The position numbers were made by a program, and so were the translations under genes. The notes under the pieces are model-generated. The model saw only the letters and a list, made by a program, of their open reading frames with translations. It made no database searches and was not told the DNA's origin. From assembly GCF_008329985.2 (NCBI RefSeq), contig NZ_CP038437.2:4402001-4466000 (forward strand): a stretch of DNA of 64,000 bases. The letters are read 5' to 3'. The DNA comes from Halomonas binhaiensis (GTDB taxonomy: Bacteria > Pseudomonadota > Gammaproteobacteria > Pseudomonadales > Halomonadaceae). Shown in pieces: positions 8,575 through 16,831 of this stretch; the first letter of the stretch is position 1, and each line of letters begins with the position of its first letter.

Positions 8575-9848
8575 TCTGGGCAATGCTGGCGGTATTCGTG
8601 GTGCACGTGCTTCTGGGGCTGCCGCTGTTCCTGTCGCTGCTGACCACGGCGGTGGTGGGCTTTGCATTTGTCGACCCCTCAATGCTGGCTCGCCTGGGGC
8701 CACAGCAGTTCTTTGGTGGCATCAATGTCTTTTCATTGATGGCGATTCCACTGTTCATCCTGGCAGGCAACCTGATGAATGCCAGTGGATTGACGGAACG
8801 ACTGATGCGCCTGGCACGCTTGCTTGTCGGCCATCTGCGCGGCGGCATGGGACACGTCAATGTGGTGTCCAGCGTGTTCTTTGCTGGCGTGAACGGTTCG
8901 GCGGTGGCGGACACCTCCGCGTTGGGCTCACTACTGGTGCCGTCCATGCGCAAGGAGGGCTACTCGACATCCTTTGCGGCGGGGTTGACGGCCGGAAGCT
9001 CGCTGATCGGCCCGATCATCCCACCGAGCATATTCATGATCCTGTATGCCTCGTTGACCAATACCTCAGTGGGCAAGCTGTTTCTGGCAGGCGTGGTCCC
9101 CGGGGTTCTTCTGGGCATCGCCTTCATGCTGATGAACGCCTGGTATGCGCACCGTCATCAGCTTCCTGTGCGCACCCGCAAACCGACATGGCGCGAAGTG
9201 ATGGGAGCGGTCCGTGGCGCCATGCCGGCCCTGGTAGCCCCTTTCATCATTGTCTCGGGCATCGTGCTCGGGTTCGTGACACCCACGGAGTCCGGGGCAC
9301 TTATCGTGGCCTACGTGATTGCCTGCGGGCTATGGCTTGGCCCACTGCGTATGGAACAGATCTGGAAAGCACTACGCGAAACCGCCAAGCTGACCTCTGC
9401 GATTTTCGTGATCATGGCCGTGTCGAGCATTGTCAGTTGGCTGCTTTCCTCGGCCCAGGTGCCGATGCAATTCGTCAGTATCCTGACTCCCTATGTCGAT
9501 AGCCCGGTGCTGATTCTGCTGCTGTTGAGCGCGATCACCTTCGTGACAGGCATGTTCATGGAGGAAGTCTCGGCGCTGATGCTGCTGACCCCTATCTTCA
9601 TGCCCGTGGCCATGGCTGCCGGTGTTGACCCTGTGCACCTGGGCGTGATCATCACGCTGAATATCACCATTGCACTGATCACTCCCCCCATGGGGGCCTG
9701 TGTCTTCGTGGCGGCAGCGGTCAGTCGCCTGGATATCACTTCCCTGTTCCGTACCATCTGGCCTTTCGTGCTGGTGGCCTTGCTGGTGCTGTGCCTATTG
9801 ATCCTGTTTCCTGGCCTGACACTGTGGCTGCCAACCTTTCTGGGATGA
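8571..9848 (+). CDS. TRAP transporter large permease, DctM family
   Basis: 425-aa sodium-coupled transport subunit with about 12 membrane helices. DctM markers include AIPLFILAGNLMNASGLTERLMRLA, FFAGVNGSAVADTSALGSLLVPSM (the conserved GSAxADTxAxG motif) and GSSLIGPIIPPSIFMILYA, with a repeated half later (FVTGMFMEEVSALMLLTPIFMPVAMAAGVDPVHLGVI). It follows dctQ with a 4-bp overlap and is followed after 6 bp by the dipeptidase gene, so permease and peptidase are almost certainly co-transcribed. Confidence 0.94.
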   Translation: MIWAMLAVFVVHVLLGLPLFLSLLTTAVVGFAFVDPSMLARLGPQQFFGGINVFSLMAIPLFILAGNLMNASGLTERLMRLARLLVGHLRGGMGHVNVVSSVFFAGVNGSAVADTSALGSLLVPSMRKEGYSTSFAAGLTAGSSLIGPIIPPSIFMILYASLTNTSVGKLFLAGVVPGVLLGIAFMLMNAWYAHRHQLPVRTRKPTWREVMGAVRGAMPALVAPFIIVSGIVLGFVTPTESGALIVAYVIACGLWLGPLRMEQIWKALRETAKLTSAIFVIMAVSSIVSWLLSSAQVPMQFVSILTPYVDSPVLILLLLSAITFVTGMFMEEVSALMLLTPIFMPVAMAAGVDPVHLGVIITLNITIALITPPMGACVFVAAAVSRLDITSLFRTIWPFVLVALLVLCLLILFPGLTLWLPTFLG

Positions 9849-9854
9849 GTCACG

Positions 9855-10610
9855 ATGACATCTGCTAACTCTGCAATACCTGCTCGTCCCGATCCGGTAT
9901 GGGACGAAGTCTCTGCTCTGCCGATACAGGGCGATGACTCGGCCCTGATTCCCATGAGCCTGACACCGCTGCCGATTCGTGTTTACCCCGCCTATGCCAA
10001 GCTGGGTATCCCGGGAGCTATTCCGGAATGCTATGTTCGCCCCGAAGTACATCGGCGCCTGTTGATGGCAGCGCACTCATTGCCCGCCGGAGTATCTCTG
10101 GTGGTGCTGGATGCCTGGCGTCCCTGGCGGGTACAGCAATACCTGTTCGAGACGCTGTTCGAAGCCATCGGCACTCAGCATCCCGAATATGACGAGGCAG
10201 CACTGCTCACCCATACGCGTGAGTTCGTGTCACTCCCCAGCCGCGACCCGCAGGCCCCCAGCCCGCATTTAACCGGAGGTGCTGTGGATGTCACGCTGTG
10301 CGATCAGGAAGGACGCCTGCTGGAAATGGGTACGGGGTTCGACGAGGCAATCACAGCATCCCATACCGACCACTTTGAACGGCATGCGCCCCAGGATGAG
10401 CGTCAGCGCCTGGCACACAAGAATCGACGCCTGCTGCACCATGTCATGCTGACAGCAGGGTTTACCAACCTGCCCAGCGAATGGTGGCACTATGACTTCG
10501 GCGATCAACTGTGGGCCTGGTATCGCGGCGAGGCCGCAGCACTGTATGGCCCGGCAGAGGTTGAAACCCTGGAAAGCCGCTGGCGCAAGCAACTATGCAC
10601 GCCTCACTGA
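9855..10610 (+). CDS. VanX/DdpX-like D-alanyl-D-alanine dipeptidase (M15D)
   Basis: 251-aa zinc dipeptidase. The VanX active-site pattern is complete: Arg89 in DAWRPWR, zinc ligands His138 and Asp145 in SPHLTGGAVDVTL, catalytic Glu209 and zinc ligand His212 in SEWWHYDF. VanX-family enzymes cleave D-Ala-D-Ala; no signal peptide is seen, so it acts in the cytoplasm. It begins 6 bp after dctM, which implies that the TRAP system imports its substrate, by analogy with E. coli ddpX in an ABC-transporter operon. A paralogue lies at 55220-55999, also beside a TRAP system. No vanH/vanA-like genes are nearby, so a resistance role is unlikely. Confidence 0.9.
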   Translation: MTSANSAIPARPDPVWDEVSALPIQGDDSALIPMSLTPLPIRVYPAYAKLGIPGAIPECYVRPEVHRRLLMAAHSLPAGVSLVVLDAWRPWRVQQYLFETLFEAIGTQHPEYDEAALLTHTREFVSLPSRDPQAPSPHLTGGAVDVTLCDQEGRLLEMGTGFDEAITASHTDHFERHAPQDERQRLAHKNRRLLHHVMLTAGFTNLPSEWWHYDFGDQLWAWYRGEAAALYGPAEVETLESRWRKQLCTPH

Positions 10611-10705
10611 GCCGATGCAGGGGCCGTTGAGCGACAGGATGAACATTCCCCCCTGTCGCGGTGCCCGCTACCATGGCGTGAAATACTCTGCCCAGTGGAA
10701 CCCAC

Positions 10706-11086
10706 ATGACGCGTACCCGCCATGACCAACCCTGTTTCCAGCTCCGCCTGGTGATCGATAGAGATGTTGTTCTCGGTCCGGGCAAGGCCGACCTGCTGGA
10801 ACGCATCGATGCGTGCGGGTCAATCTCTGCTGCAAGCCGCGATCTGGGCATGAGCTACAAGAAAGCGTGGCAGCTCATCGACACCATGAACCGATATTTT
10901 CCTTCACCACTGATTGCTACCACCGCTGGTGGCAGCCAGGGAGGCGGTGCCCAGGTCACTCCGCTGGGGCGAGAGGTGCTCGACCACTATCGCGCCCTGC
11001 AGCGTGACCTTGAACCCGGCACTTCCCGCCATGCCCAAGCCCTGATGGCGCTACTTCCCCAGGATCTCCCGCCCTCCGGGGATTAG
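10706..11086 (+). CDS. Short ModE-like molybdate regulator (DNA-binding domain only)
   Basis: 126-aa protein matching the N-terminal LysR-type winged helix of ModE: LGPGKADLLERIDACGSISAASRDLGMSYKKAWQLIDTMNR, then GGGAQVTPLGREVLDHYRALQ. Full-length ModE has about 260 aa with two C-terminal MOP domains that bind molybdate; these are missing here. It therefore belongs to the short-ModE group whose ligand sensing is unclear. It sits directly upstream of modABC, and a ModE-type operator lies at the modA promoter, so it is the likely DNA-binding partner. Confidence 0.85.
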   Translation: MTRTRHDQPCFQLRLVIDRDVVLGPGKADLLERIDACGSISAASRDLGMSYKKAWQLIDTMNRYFPSPLIATTAGGSQGGGAQVTPLGREVLDHYRALQRDLEPGTSRHAQALMALLPQDLPPSGD

Positions 11087-11120
11087 ATTCGGTCTTGAAA
11101 GAAGCTGCACCCGCTCATGC

Positions 11121-11149
11121 TTGGCAAGCGGTCTCATCCCTAATATAGT
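11121..11149 (+). promoter_or_regulatory. modA promoter
   Basis: TTGGCA (-35, 11121-11126) and TATAGT (-10, 11144-11149) separated by exactly 17 bp, upstream of modA. The ModE-type operator starts immediately after the -10 box, so a bound regulator would cover the start site. Confidence 0.65.
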
Positions 11150-11179
11150 CTCCGTTATTTCCAATCGTACATAACGGAG
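11150..11179. promoter_or_regulatory. ModE-type operator
   Basis: A perfect 9-bp inverted repeat, CTCCGTTAT (11150-11158) and ATAACGGAG (11171-11179), with 12 bp between. The core CGTTAT-N12-ATAACG has the same half-sites and spacing as the E. coli modA ModE box as I remember it. The right arm also contributes the ribosome binding site (CGGAG) of modA at 11185, so occupancy would block both initiation and access to the leader. Confidence 0.75.
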
Positions 11180-11184
11180 TCGCC

Positions 11185-11994
11185 ATGCTCGGCCATAGAC
11201 CGGAGTTCCTGCTGTCCGCTCGCCAGTCCCTGTTGGCCTTGCTGGCGATCTCCTCGCTGGCCACCGCTTCGTTGGCTCAAGCAGCAACCCTGCATGTTTT
11301 AGCGGCCGCCTCTCTGACCGATGCCATGGATGATGCTATCGAGATCTATACAGCGAACCATCAGGAGGTCTCCATCGTGCCGATCTATGCCTCCTCCTCC
11401 ACACTGGCACGGCAGATCGCCAGTGGGGCTCCTTCCGACCTGTTCATTTCCGCCAATCTCAAGTGGATGGACTGGCTGGAAGAACAGGATGTCGACCTTC
11501 AGGAGCGTGCCAACCTGCTGCAGAATCGCCTCGCTCTCATCGCCCCGGCCGCCAGTGACGTCACCCACTTCATTCCCGGCAAGGATGGCTCCATCAAAGA
11601 CCTGATCGGAGCCGATGACCGCCTTGCCGTCGGTGATCCCAGCCATGTTCCGGCAGGTATCTATGCCCAACAAGCGCTGGAGTCGTTGGGCGAATGGCAG
11701 GCAATGGAGCCGCGCCTGGCCCGTGCCAACGATGTGCGTGGCGCGCTTGCGCTAGTCGAGCGTGGAGAAACTCCCGTGGGTATCGTCTATCAGACCGATG
11801 CTGAAGCCAGCGACGGAGTGCGCACGCTGGGCCTGTTTCCTCTGGAGAGTCACGAGCCCATCGTTTATCCAATCGCCCAGGTCGGCGCCAGCGAGAACGA
11901 TGATGCCGAGGCTTTCCGTGCCTGGCTTGAAGGCCAGCAAGCCCAGGATATCTTCACCACCCATGGCTTCATGCCTGCCTCTGGCAACGAGTAG
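11185..11994 (+). CDS. modA: Molybdate ABC transporter substrate-binding protein ModA
   Basis: 269-aa periplasmic receptor for molybdate/tungstate. Signal peptide to about residue 33 (ending SLAQA). Mature part begins ATLHVLAAASLTDAMDD, the ModA signature where backbone and Ser contact the oxyanion, followed by YASSSTLARQIASGAPSDLFISAN, and NDVRGALALVERGETPVGIVYQTDA near the C-terminal ligand residues. First gene of modABC, under a clear ModE-type operator. Confidence 0.95.
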   Translation: MLGHRPEFLLSARQSLLALLAISSLATASLAQAATLHVLAAASLTDAMDDAIEIYTANHQEVSIVPIYASSSTLARQIASGAPSDLFISANLKWMDWLEEQDVDLQERANLLQNRLALIAPAASDVTHFIPGKDGSIKDLIGADDRLAVGDPSHVPAGIYAQQALESLGEWQAMEPRLARANDVRGALALVERGETPVGIVYQTDAEASDGVRTLGLFPLESHEPIVYPIAQVGASENDDAEAFRAWLEGQQAQDIFTTHGFMPASGNE

Positions 11995-12006
11995 AGACGC
12001 TCTGGC

Positions 12007-12702
12007 TTGCTTACTTCAGCCGAGTGGGACGCCATTCTGCTTAGCCTGAAGATCGGCATCAGTGCCGTGGGCTGGATCCTGCCTCCCGGCATTGCCATCT
12101 CCTGGCTACTGGCGCGTCATGAGTTTCGTGGCAAGGCACTGCTCGACGGCATCGTGCACTTGCCATTGGTGCTGCCTCCCGTGGTGGTCGGCTACCTGCT
12201 GCTGATCTCTCTGGGTCGTCAGGGCGTGGCAGGACAGTGGCTTTACCAGTGGTTCGGTGTCTCCCTGCCCTTCACTTGGCAAGGTGCCGCCATGGCCAGT
12301 GGTGTCATGGCATTCCCCCTGCTGGTGCGAGCCGTTCGCCTGTCCCTGGAGGCAGTCGACCCCAAGCTGGAAGCTGCTGCCAGCACCTTGGGCGCCAGCC
12401 GCTGGCGTATCTTCTTCACCATCACGTTGCCACTCTCTATCCCCGGTCTATTGACTGGCTCCCTGCTCGCCTTTGCGCGAGCCTTGTCCGAGTTCGGGGC
12501 CACCATCACCTTTGCCTCCAACATACCTGGCGAAACCCGCAACCTGCCCCTGGCGCTCTACTCCCTGATCCAGACACCAGGAAAGGAAGCCGCCGCCGCT
12601 CGCCTGTGCGTCCTGGCCATCGTCATTGCCATGCTGTCGCTATTGGCTTCGGAGTGGTTGGCTCGCCACGCAAAGCACCGCTTGCGCGAGCGGGACAGCT
12701 GA
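12007..12702 (+). CDS. modB: Molybdate ABC transporter permease ModB
   Basis: 231-aa inner membrane permease with about five to six helices. The EAA loop that docks the ATPase is EAASTLGASRWRIFFTITLPLSIPGLL; the following GATITFASNIPGETRNLPLALYSLIQTPGKE is typical of ModB. The start appears to be TTG at 12007, 12 bp after the modA stop; no in-frame ATG precedes the first helix. Middle gene of modABC. Confidence 0.93.
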   Translation: MLTSAEWDAILLSLKIGISAVGWILPPGIAISWLLARHEFRGKALLDGIVHLPLVLPPVVVGYLLLISLGRQGVAGQWLYQWFGVSLPFTWQGAAMASGVMAFPLLVRAVRLSLEAVDPKLEAAASTLGASRWRIFFTITLPLSIPGLLTGSLLAFARALSEFGATITFASNIPGETRNLPLALYSLIQTPGKEAAAARLCVLAIVIAMLSLLASEWLARHAKHRLRERDS

Positions 12703-12712
12703 GGACAAGCCC

Positions 12713-13843
12713 ATGCATATCGCCCTGGAGACCCATCAGGATCGCCTGAAGAAACCCGCCACAGGCCTGCAGCTCGATGTCCGAAAACGTCTGGACAGCT
12801 TCTCACTGAATGCCAAGCTATCGTTGCCCGCCCATGGCGTCAGCGCGCTGTTCGGTGTTTCTGGCAGCGGCAAGACTAGCCTGCTGCGTCTCATTGCCGG
12901 GCTTGATCGTCCTGACGACGGCAGCATCCGCATCGGCGAGCGCCTGTTGGTGGATACCCGGCGGAATGTTTTCCTTCCCCCCCAGCGCAGGCACATCGGT
13001 GTGGTCTTTCAGGAAGCCCGGCTATTTCCGCATTATCGTGTGCAGGGCAATCTCACTTATGGCATGCCTGCCTCAGCACGCTCACGCTTCAGTGATATCG
13101 TCGAACTACTGGGTATCGGCTCACTGCTCGACCGGCTGCCAGGCATGCTTTCCGGCGGAGAGGCCCGGCGTGTCTCCATCGGCCGTGCGCTATTGACCGA
13201 CCCAGACCTTCTGCTGATGGATGAGCCTTTGACAGGGCTGGACGGCTCACGCAAGCAAGAGCTACTGCGCTACATTCTCTCGCTGACTGGCGAACTCGAA
13301 ATTCCCATTGTCTATATCAGCCACGATCCCAAGGAAATCAGTGCCATCGCCGACCACCTGGTACTGATCGAAAACGGCAGCGTCATCGCCAGCGACTCCC
13401 TGGACCGGGTGCTGAACCGTATTGACCTGACGTCCCAGCTCGGAGGTTTCGACGCCGCCTCGGTACTAGAAACGCAGGTGAGCAGGCATGATCAGGAGTA
13501 TGGGCTGACACACCTGACTCTCGATGATGGACAGGAACTGGTCGTTCCCCGCCTTGATGCTTCACCAGGTACCCGGCTCAGAGTCCGAATACCCGCCCGT
13601 GACGTGGCACTGGCACTATCGGCTCCCCAGGGCACCAGCTATCGCAATCAACTTGATGTGATGATTGAACGAATCGGGACCTTGCCTGACAACCCCGCTG
13701 CGGTAGAAATCCTGCTTGCAGCAGGTAATCAGCGGTTACGCGCTCGCCTGACACGCAAGTCACACGATGAGATGGGGCTCGCAGAGGGCACTCTGGCAAC
13801 AGCATTGATTCGCAGCGTGGCTTTCGACATACGTCAGTGTTGA
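12713..13843 (+). CDS. modC: Molybdate ABC transporter ATP-binding protein ModC
   Basis: 376-aa ATPase that powers molybdate uptake. Walker A GVSGSGKTSLLRLIAGL, Q-loop VVFQEARLFPHYRVQGNL, signature LSGGEARRVSIGRALL, Walker B LLLMDEPLTGLDG and H-loop YISHDPKE are all present. The C-terminal third (from about residue 290) is the MOP/TOBE oxyanion-sensing domain typical of ModC. ATG at 12713 gives a natural N-terminus; the open frame extends back into modB. It is 10 bp after modB. Confidence 0.95.
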   Translation: MHIALETHQDRLKKPATGLQLDVRKRLDSFSLNAKLSLPAHGVSALFGVSGSGKTSLLRLIAGLDRPDDGSIRIGERLLVDTRRNVFLPPQRRHIGVVFQEARLFPHYRVQGNLTYGMPASARSRFSDIVELLGIGSLLDRLPGMLSGGEARRVSIGRALLTDPDLLLMDEPLTGLDGSRKQELLRYILSLTGELEIPIVYISHDPKEISAIADHLVLIENGSVIASDSLDRVLNRIDLTSQLGGFDAASVLETQVSRHDQEYGLTHLTLDDGQELVVPRLDASPGTRLRVRIPARDVALALSAPQGTSYRNQLDVMIERIGTLPDNPAAVEILLAAGNQRLRARLTRKSHDEMGLAEGTLATALIRSVAFDIRQC

Positions 13844-13882
13844 AGCGACTTTCGAGGGAAACCATACAGAGCCCAGCCCTAT

Positions 13883-14000
13883 TTATGACTTAAGCTCTCA
13901 TGTCATGAATAAGCTCTCATGACTAAGCTCTCATGATCAGGTTCTTATGACTCAGCTCTTATGACTTAGCTCTTTTAACTAAGCTCTTATGACCAAGTTC
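13883..14000. repeat. 14-bp tandem repeat, about eight units
   Basis: Successive variants of TCATGACTAAGCTC, seven of them exactly 14 bp and in register, with one 5-bp extra TCATG after the first. The array lies between modC and the convergent MFS gene and runs 14 bp into the MFS coding region, where the last unit supplies its terminal Trp-Ser codons and TAA stop. No hairpin-type terminator was seen here. Confidence 0.85.
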
Positions 14001-15192
14001 GGGGCTGTCGCACGGGATTCCAGGCCAGGCAGATCAGGGCAACAATACAAAAGCCGGCTCCTGCGTAGAAGGTGACGGAGGCTCCAAGCTGGTCCCACAG
14101 GAAGCCAGCAATCACACTGGCAAACAGCATAGCGATGCCGCTGACCAGGTTGAAGAAGCCGTAAGCCGTGCCACGCAGGTCGGCGGGTGCGGTATCAGCC
14201 ACCATTCTTGCCAGTAGCCCCTGGGTGATGCCCATATGCACGCCCCACAGCGCAACGCCCGCAAGGATGACACTCCAATGGTCATCCACTGCAAGTACCA
14301 GGTCGGCCACAATCAGCACAACCAAGCCTAGTGCCAGCAAGCTGCGATGACTGACGCGGTCGGAAAGTTCGCCGAACGGATACGCCGACAGCGCGTAGAC
14401 GAGGCTCATCGCCACCATTACCAACGGCACCAGTGCGATGGGTACACCACTCTGCTGAGCGCGCAGGACCAGAAAGGCTTCACTGAAGCGGGCCAGCGCA
14501 AATACCGCACCAATGCCAACGACCCACCAATAGGGCGTCGTGAGACGACGCAGGTTCTCGCGCCGAACCGGGTTCGTGCGCTTGTCGGACGAGACGTGTA
14601 CTGGCTCGTGCAAGCCAAAGATGAGCAATGCGACACTCGCCAACCCAGGAATGACCGCGATCCAGAAGACAGCACGGAAATCGTTGGCCCACAACAGCAT
14701 CAGGCCGACGGCCAGCAATGGCCCAAGAAAAGCACCGACAGTGTCGAGCGACTGGCGCAGACCAAACGCTGCCCCCCGAATGTGTGCTGGCGTCAGGTCA
14801 GCCAGCAAGGCATCACGCGGAGCCCCCCGAACACCCTTTCCGACACGATCGAGCAGCCTAGCAGTCAATACGATGCCGGCGGTCGGTGCCATGGCAAACA
14901 GCGGCTTGGTCAGTGCCCCCAGGGCATAGCCGAACACGGTGAGCCCCTTGCGCTTGCCCAGATAGTCGCTCAGCACACCGGAGAAAACCTTGACGATCAG
15001 CGCGGTGGATTCAGCCAGCCCTTCAACCAAGCCAACCACTAAGGCGCTCGCCCCTAGCGTCGTGACCATGAACATTGGTAACAGGCTATGAACCATCTCA
15101 GACGAAATGTCCATCAGCATACTGACGAAGCCGAGCACCCAGACCCCAGTCGGGACCTGGCTCAGGGGGGGGCCGCCATTGCTTGTTTGCAT
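13987..15192 (-). CDS. MFS transporter
   Basis: 401-aa major facilitator protein with about 12 helices. The loop 2-3 region (GVLSDYLGKRKGLTVFGYALGALTKPLFAMA) and ARLLDRVGKGVRGAPRDALLADLTP are diagnostic for a conserved but poorly characterised MFS subgroup of bacteria, often annotated only as MFS transporter. Substrate unknown. ATG at 15192; the C-terminus is formed by the adjacent 14-bp repeat array. Convergent with modABC, with no functional link apparent. Confidence 0.88.
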   Translation of the reverse strand: MQTSNGGPPLSQVPTGVWVLGFVSMLMDISSEMVHSLLPMFMVTTLGASALVVGLVEGLAESTALIVKVFSGVLSDYLGKRKGLTVFGYALGALTKPLFAMAPTAGIVLTARLLDRVGKGVRGAPRDALLADLTPAHIRGAAFGLRQSLDTVGAFLGPLLAVGLMLLWANDFRAVFWIAVIPGLASVALLIFGLHEPVHVSSDKRTNPVRRENLRRLTTPYWWVVGIGAVFALARFSEAFLVLRAQQSGVPIALVPLVMVAMSLVYALSAYPFGELSDRVSHRSLLALGLVVLIVADLVLAVDDHWSVILAGVALWGVHMGITQGLLARMVADTAPADLRGTAYGFFNLVSGIAMLFASVIAGFLWDQLGASVTFYAGAGFCIVALICLAWNPVRQPRTWS

Positions 15193-15436
15193 GCTTGTTG
15201 TCCCTGCTACCCTGCCCCGATGGATCGTATTGTCGATACCTATTTTAGATGCCGCTGATAGTCCTTATCCAAGCCTGATGCCCGGCGAGCTTTCCTGTTA
15301 CTAATCTGGATCGGATCTTTAATCACAGAAATGGGGAAGACCGTAAGCGCTTCTTAAGTCTTGAGCCATATCATTGCCATGTCACAGTGCTATACAAGGG
15401 ATCTGTCAGTGCTACCCAAGAAGAGGAGTCAACACC

Positions 15437-15790
15437 ATGGTGGCGACAATGCAAGGTATTGACCACGTCGTGGAATCGGAAGAGCTCTCATGGCTGTGCA
15501 GCTGGATAGAGGTCCATGAGCGTGAATACGACCACAATGTACGGCATCTGCTGGCCAGGATGCTGGTCGTGATATGTGCTCTCTTGCTGTTGTGGGGCGT
15601 TCTCGGTTTCTCACTTTCAAGCGTGGTGACCGCCTGCACTATAGCGATCTTCTTTGCCTGCTACTCGTCTGTGTCGGCGTTCTTTGATGATTATCTTGCC
15701 AAGGGAATGGCCTCAGACAGTCATAGTGGAATGAGTCACTTTTCTCTGGCGATCGCCACAGCCTCCATATTTCCACTCGTGCTGTGGTAA
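15437..15790 (+). CDS. Small membrane protein of unknown function
   Basis: 117-aa protein, not recognised. A charged N-terminal part (SEELSWLCSWIEVHEREYDHNVRHLLARM) is followed by three hydrophobic stretches (MLVVICALLLLWGVLGFSL, VVTACTIAIFFACYSSV, FSLAIATASIFPLVLW). ATG at 15437 has the ribosome site AAGAGGAG seven bases upstream and is preferred over an in-frame ATG at 15374. Stand-alone gene followed by a hairpin at 15865-15891. Confidence 0.6.
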   Translation: MVATMQGIDHVVESEELSWLCSWIEVHEREYDHNVRHLLARMLVVICALLLLWGVLGFSLSSVVTACTIAIFFACYSSVSAFFDDYLAKGMASDSHSGMSHFSLAIATASIFPLVLW

Positions 15791-15864
15791 AAGCATGGCC
15801 TTCGCTTGTCACCCACTTGGTCAATGCCATGGGGAGCACCAATTGACATTAGAACATAGCGATA

Positions 15865-15891
15865 GAAAGCCCCTGGATTCCAGGGTCTTTC
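15865..15891. terminator. Hairpin between convergent genes
   Basis: GAAAG-C-CCCTGG and CCAGGG-T-CTTTC form an 11-bp stem with one mismatch around a 3-nt loop. It is placed between a plus-strand gene ending at 15790 and a minus-strand gene ending at 15946, so it could terminate both. The T-tract is weak. Confidence 0.5.
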
Positions 15892-15945
15892 CATGGATAT
15901 TTTGCCGATATCCCAGGCTTGGCTTCCAGCTAATATTGCCGACAG

Positions 15946-16404
15946 TCAAAGGTCTCTTGTCAGATTCGACTGAAAGGCCAGGCGCTTCGCCTCGTGTTCC
16001 TCCAGTCGCAAGAGGTCACGAACCAAGTCTCGTGCTTCAGTGATCTCGGCACGCCCTTCCAGATAACGATAAAGCTGGATGACCTGGTCATGAAACGAAA
16101 ATATTTCCTCGCAAATCTCATCGAAGCTCATCTTGGCATAAGGCATGGTGCATTTCTGGTGGGGAGCAATAGGGGTATGTGACAGATAGTCGTAGACCCA
16201 GGTATGCAAGGCTTTCGGATCAGCCTGTCTCTCGAAAGCAGCTACCGTCTTCTCAAGGGTCTTTTCATGATCCGACAGGTATTCCAGCAACCACTTGGCC
16301 CGAGTTTCCTCCTGATGAGAGGAACAGTGCTTGAGGCATTGCGCCAGATGGGCATGGAGCAGGCGAGTCCACTCGATTAGATCCTGAAATGTTTCAACAT
16401 TCAT
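15946..16404 (-). CDS. Helical protein of unknown function, possibly ferritin-like
   Basis: 152-aa soluble, almost entirely helical protein (heptad-like Leu and Glu pattern). Histidines and acidic residues recur in helix contexts (AHLAQCLKHCSSHQEET, YLSDHEKTLEKTVAAFE, LLRLEEHEAKRLAF), with E/D-H-E clusters reminiscent of four-helix-bundle proteins that bind metals. I do not recognise the family; the ferritin-like suggestion is inference from pattern only. ATG at 16404. The next minus-strand gene upstream ends 13 bp before it, so the two may be co-transcribed. Confidence 0.6.
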   Translation of the reverse strand: MNVETFQDLIEWTRLLHAHLAQCLKHCSSHQEETRAKWLLEYLSDHEKTLEKTVAAFERQADPKALHTWVYDYLSHTPIAPHQKCTMPYAKMSFDEICEEIFSFHDQVIQLYRYLEGRAEITEARDLVRDLLRLEEHEAKRLAFQSNLTRDL

Positions 16405-16416
16405 GAGCTGACCTCA

Positions 16417-16806
16417 CTATTGGAAATTCGACTTCACCTCTTTAGCTAGACTGAGTGAATACATCCTTTCTCCACTTTGCATGAACAATTTGCACAACAT
16501 CAGGTCACCAGAACGCATCCAGGCCTGAAGCGCGACATGAAAATAGCTCCTCTCGACGGGGTGATGGCTACGACCGCCAGCCATTCGACCAGAAACAAGA
16601 AGCGGGCAAGCATTGCCGGGACTGCCACAATAAATCATGGCGCTTCTTTTCCCCCCTGTTTCTATCCATTCTGGACCCAAATAATATTTCTTGCAGATAT
16701 CGATCATCTGCTTGCACCTCTCAATCAACGACGCATCAACCCTGTCCACCTTCTTCGTCTGCGAAAAGATATTTACCTCAGCAAAACCATATGGCTGACT
16801 TGGCAT
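16417..16806 (-). CDS. Hypothetical protein
   Basis: 129 aa from ATG 16806; not recognised. The composition is protein-like and soluble, with Cys-rich centre (ERCKQMIDICKKYYLG, MIYCGSPGNACPLLVSGRM). The region has lower GC and less biased codon use than its neighbours. A longer frame begins at 16872 but would overlap the lysE-type gene. The opposite strand is also open here, so reality of the gene is not certain. It ends 13 bp before the helical protein gene downstream on the same strand. Confidence 0.45.
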   Translation of the reverse strand: MPSQPYGFAEVNIFSQTKKVDRVDASLIERCKQMIDICKKYYLGPEWIETGGKRSAMIYCGSPGNACPLLVSGRMAGGRSHHPVERSYFHVALQAWMRSGDLMLCKLFMQSGERMYSLSLAKEVKSNFQ

Positions 16807-16831
16807 AACGCTCTCATTCGGAGACAGCCCC

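Noticed and set aside
8528..9502. 324-codon plus-strand frame
   Set aside because: It is out of frame within dctM; dctM shows all family motifs.
9855..10610. Vancomycin-resistance type VanX
   Set aside because: The active site is VanX-like, but no vanH, vanA or vanRS genes are present and the gene is part of a TRAP operon in a Gram-negative genome.
13883..14000. Possible CRISPR array or iteron origin
   Set aside because: Units are 14 bp, directly adjacent, without unique spacers; there are no cas or replication genes nearby.
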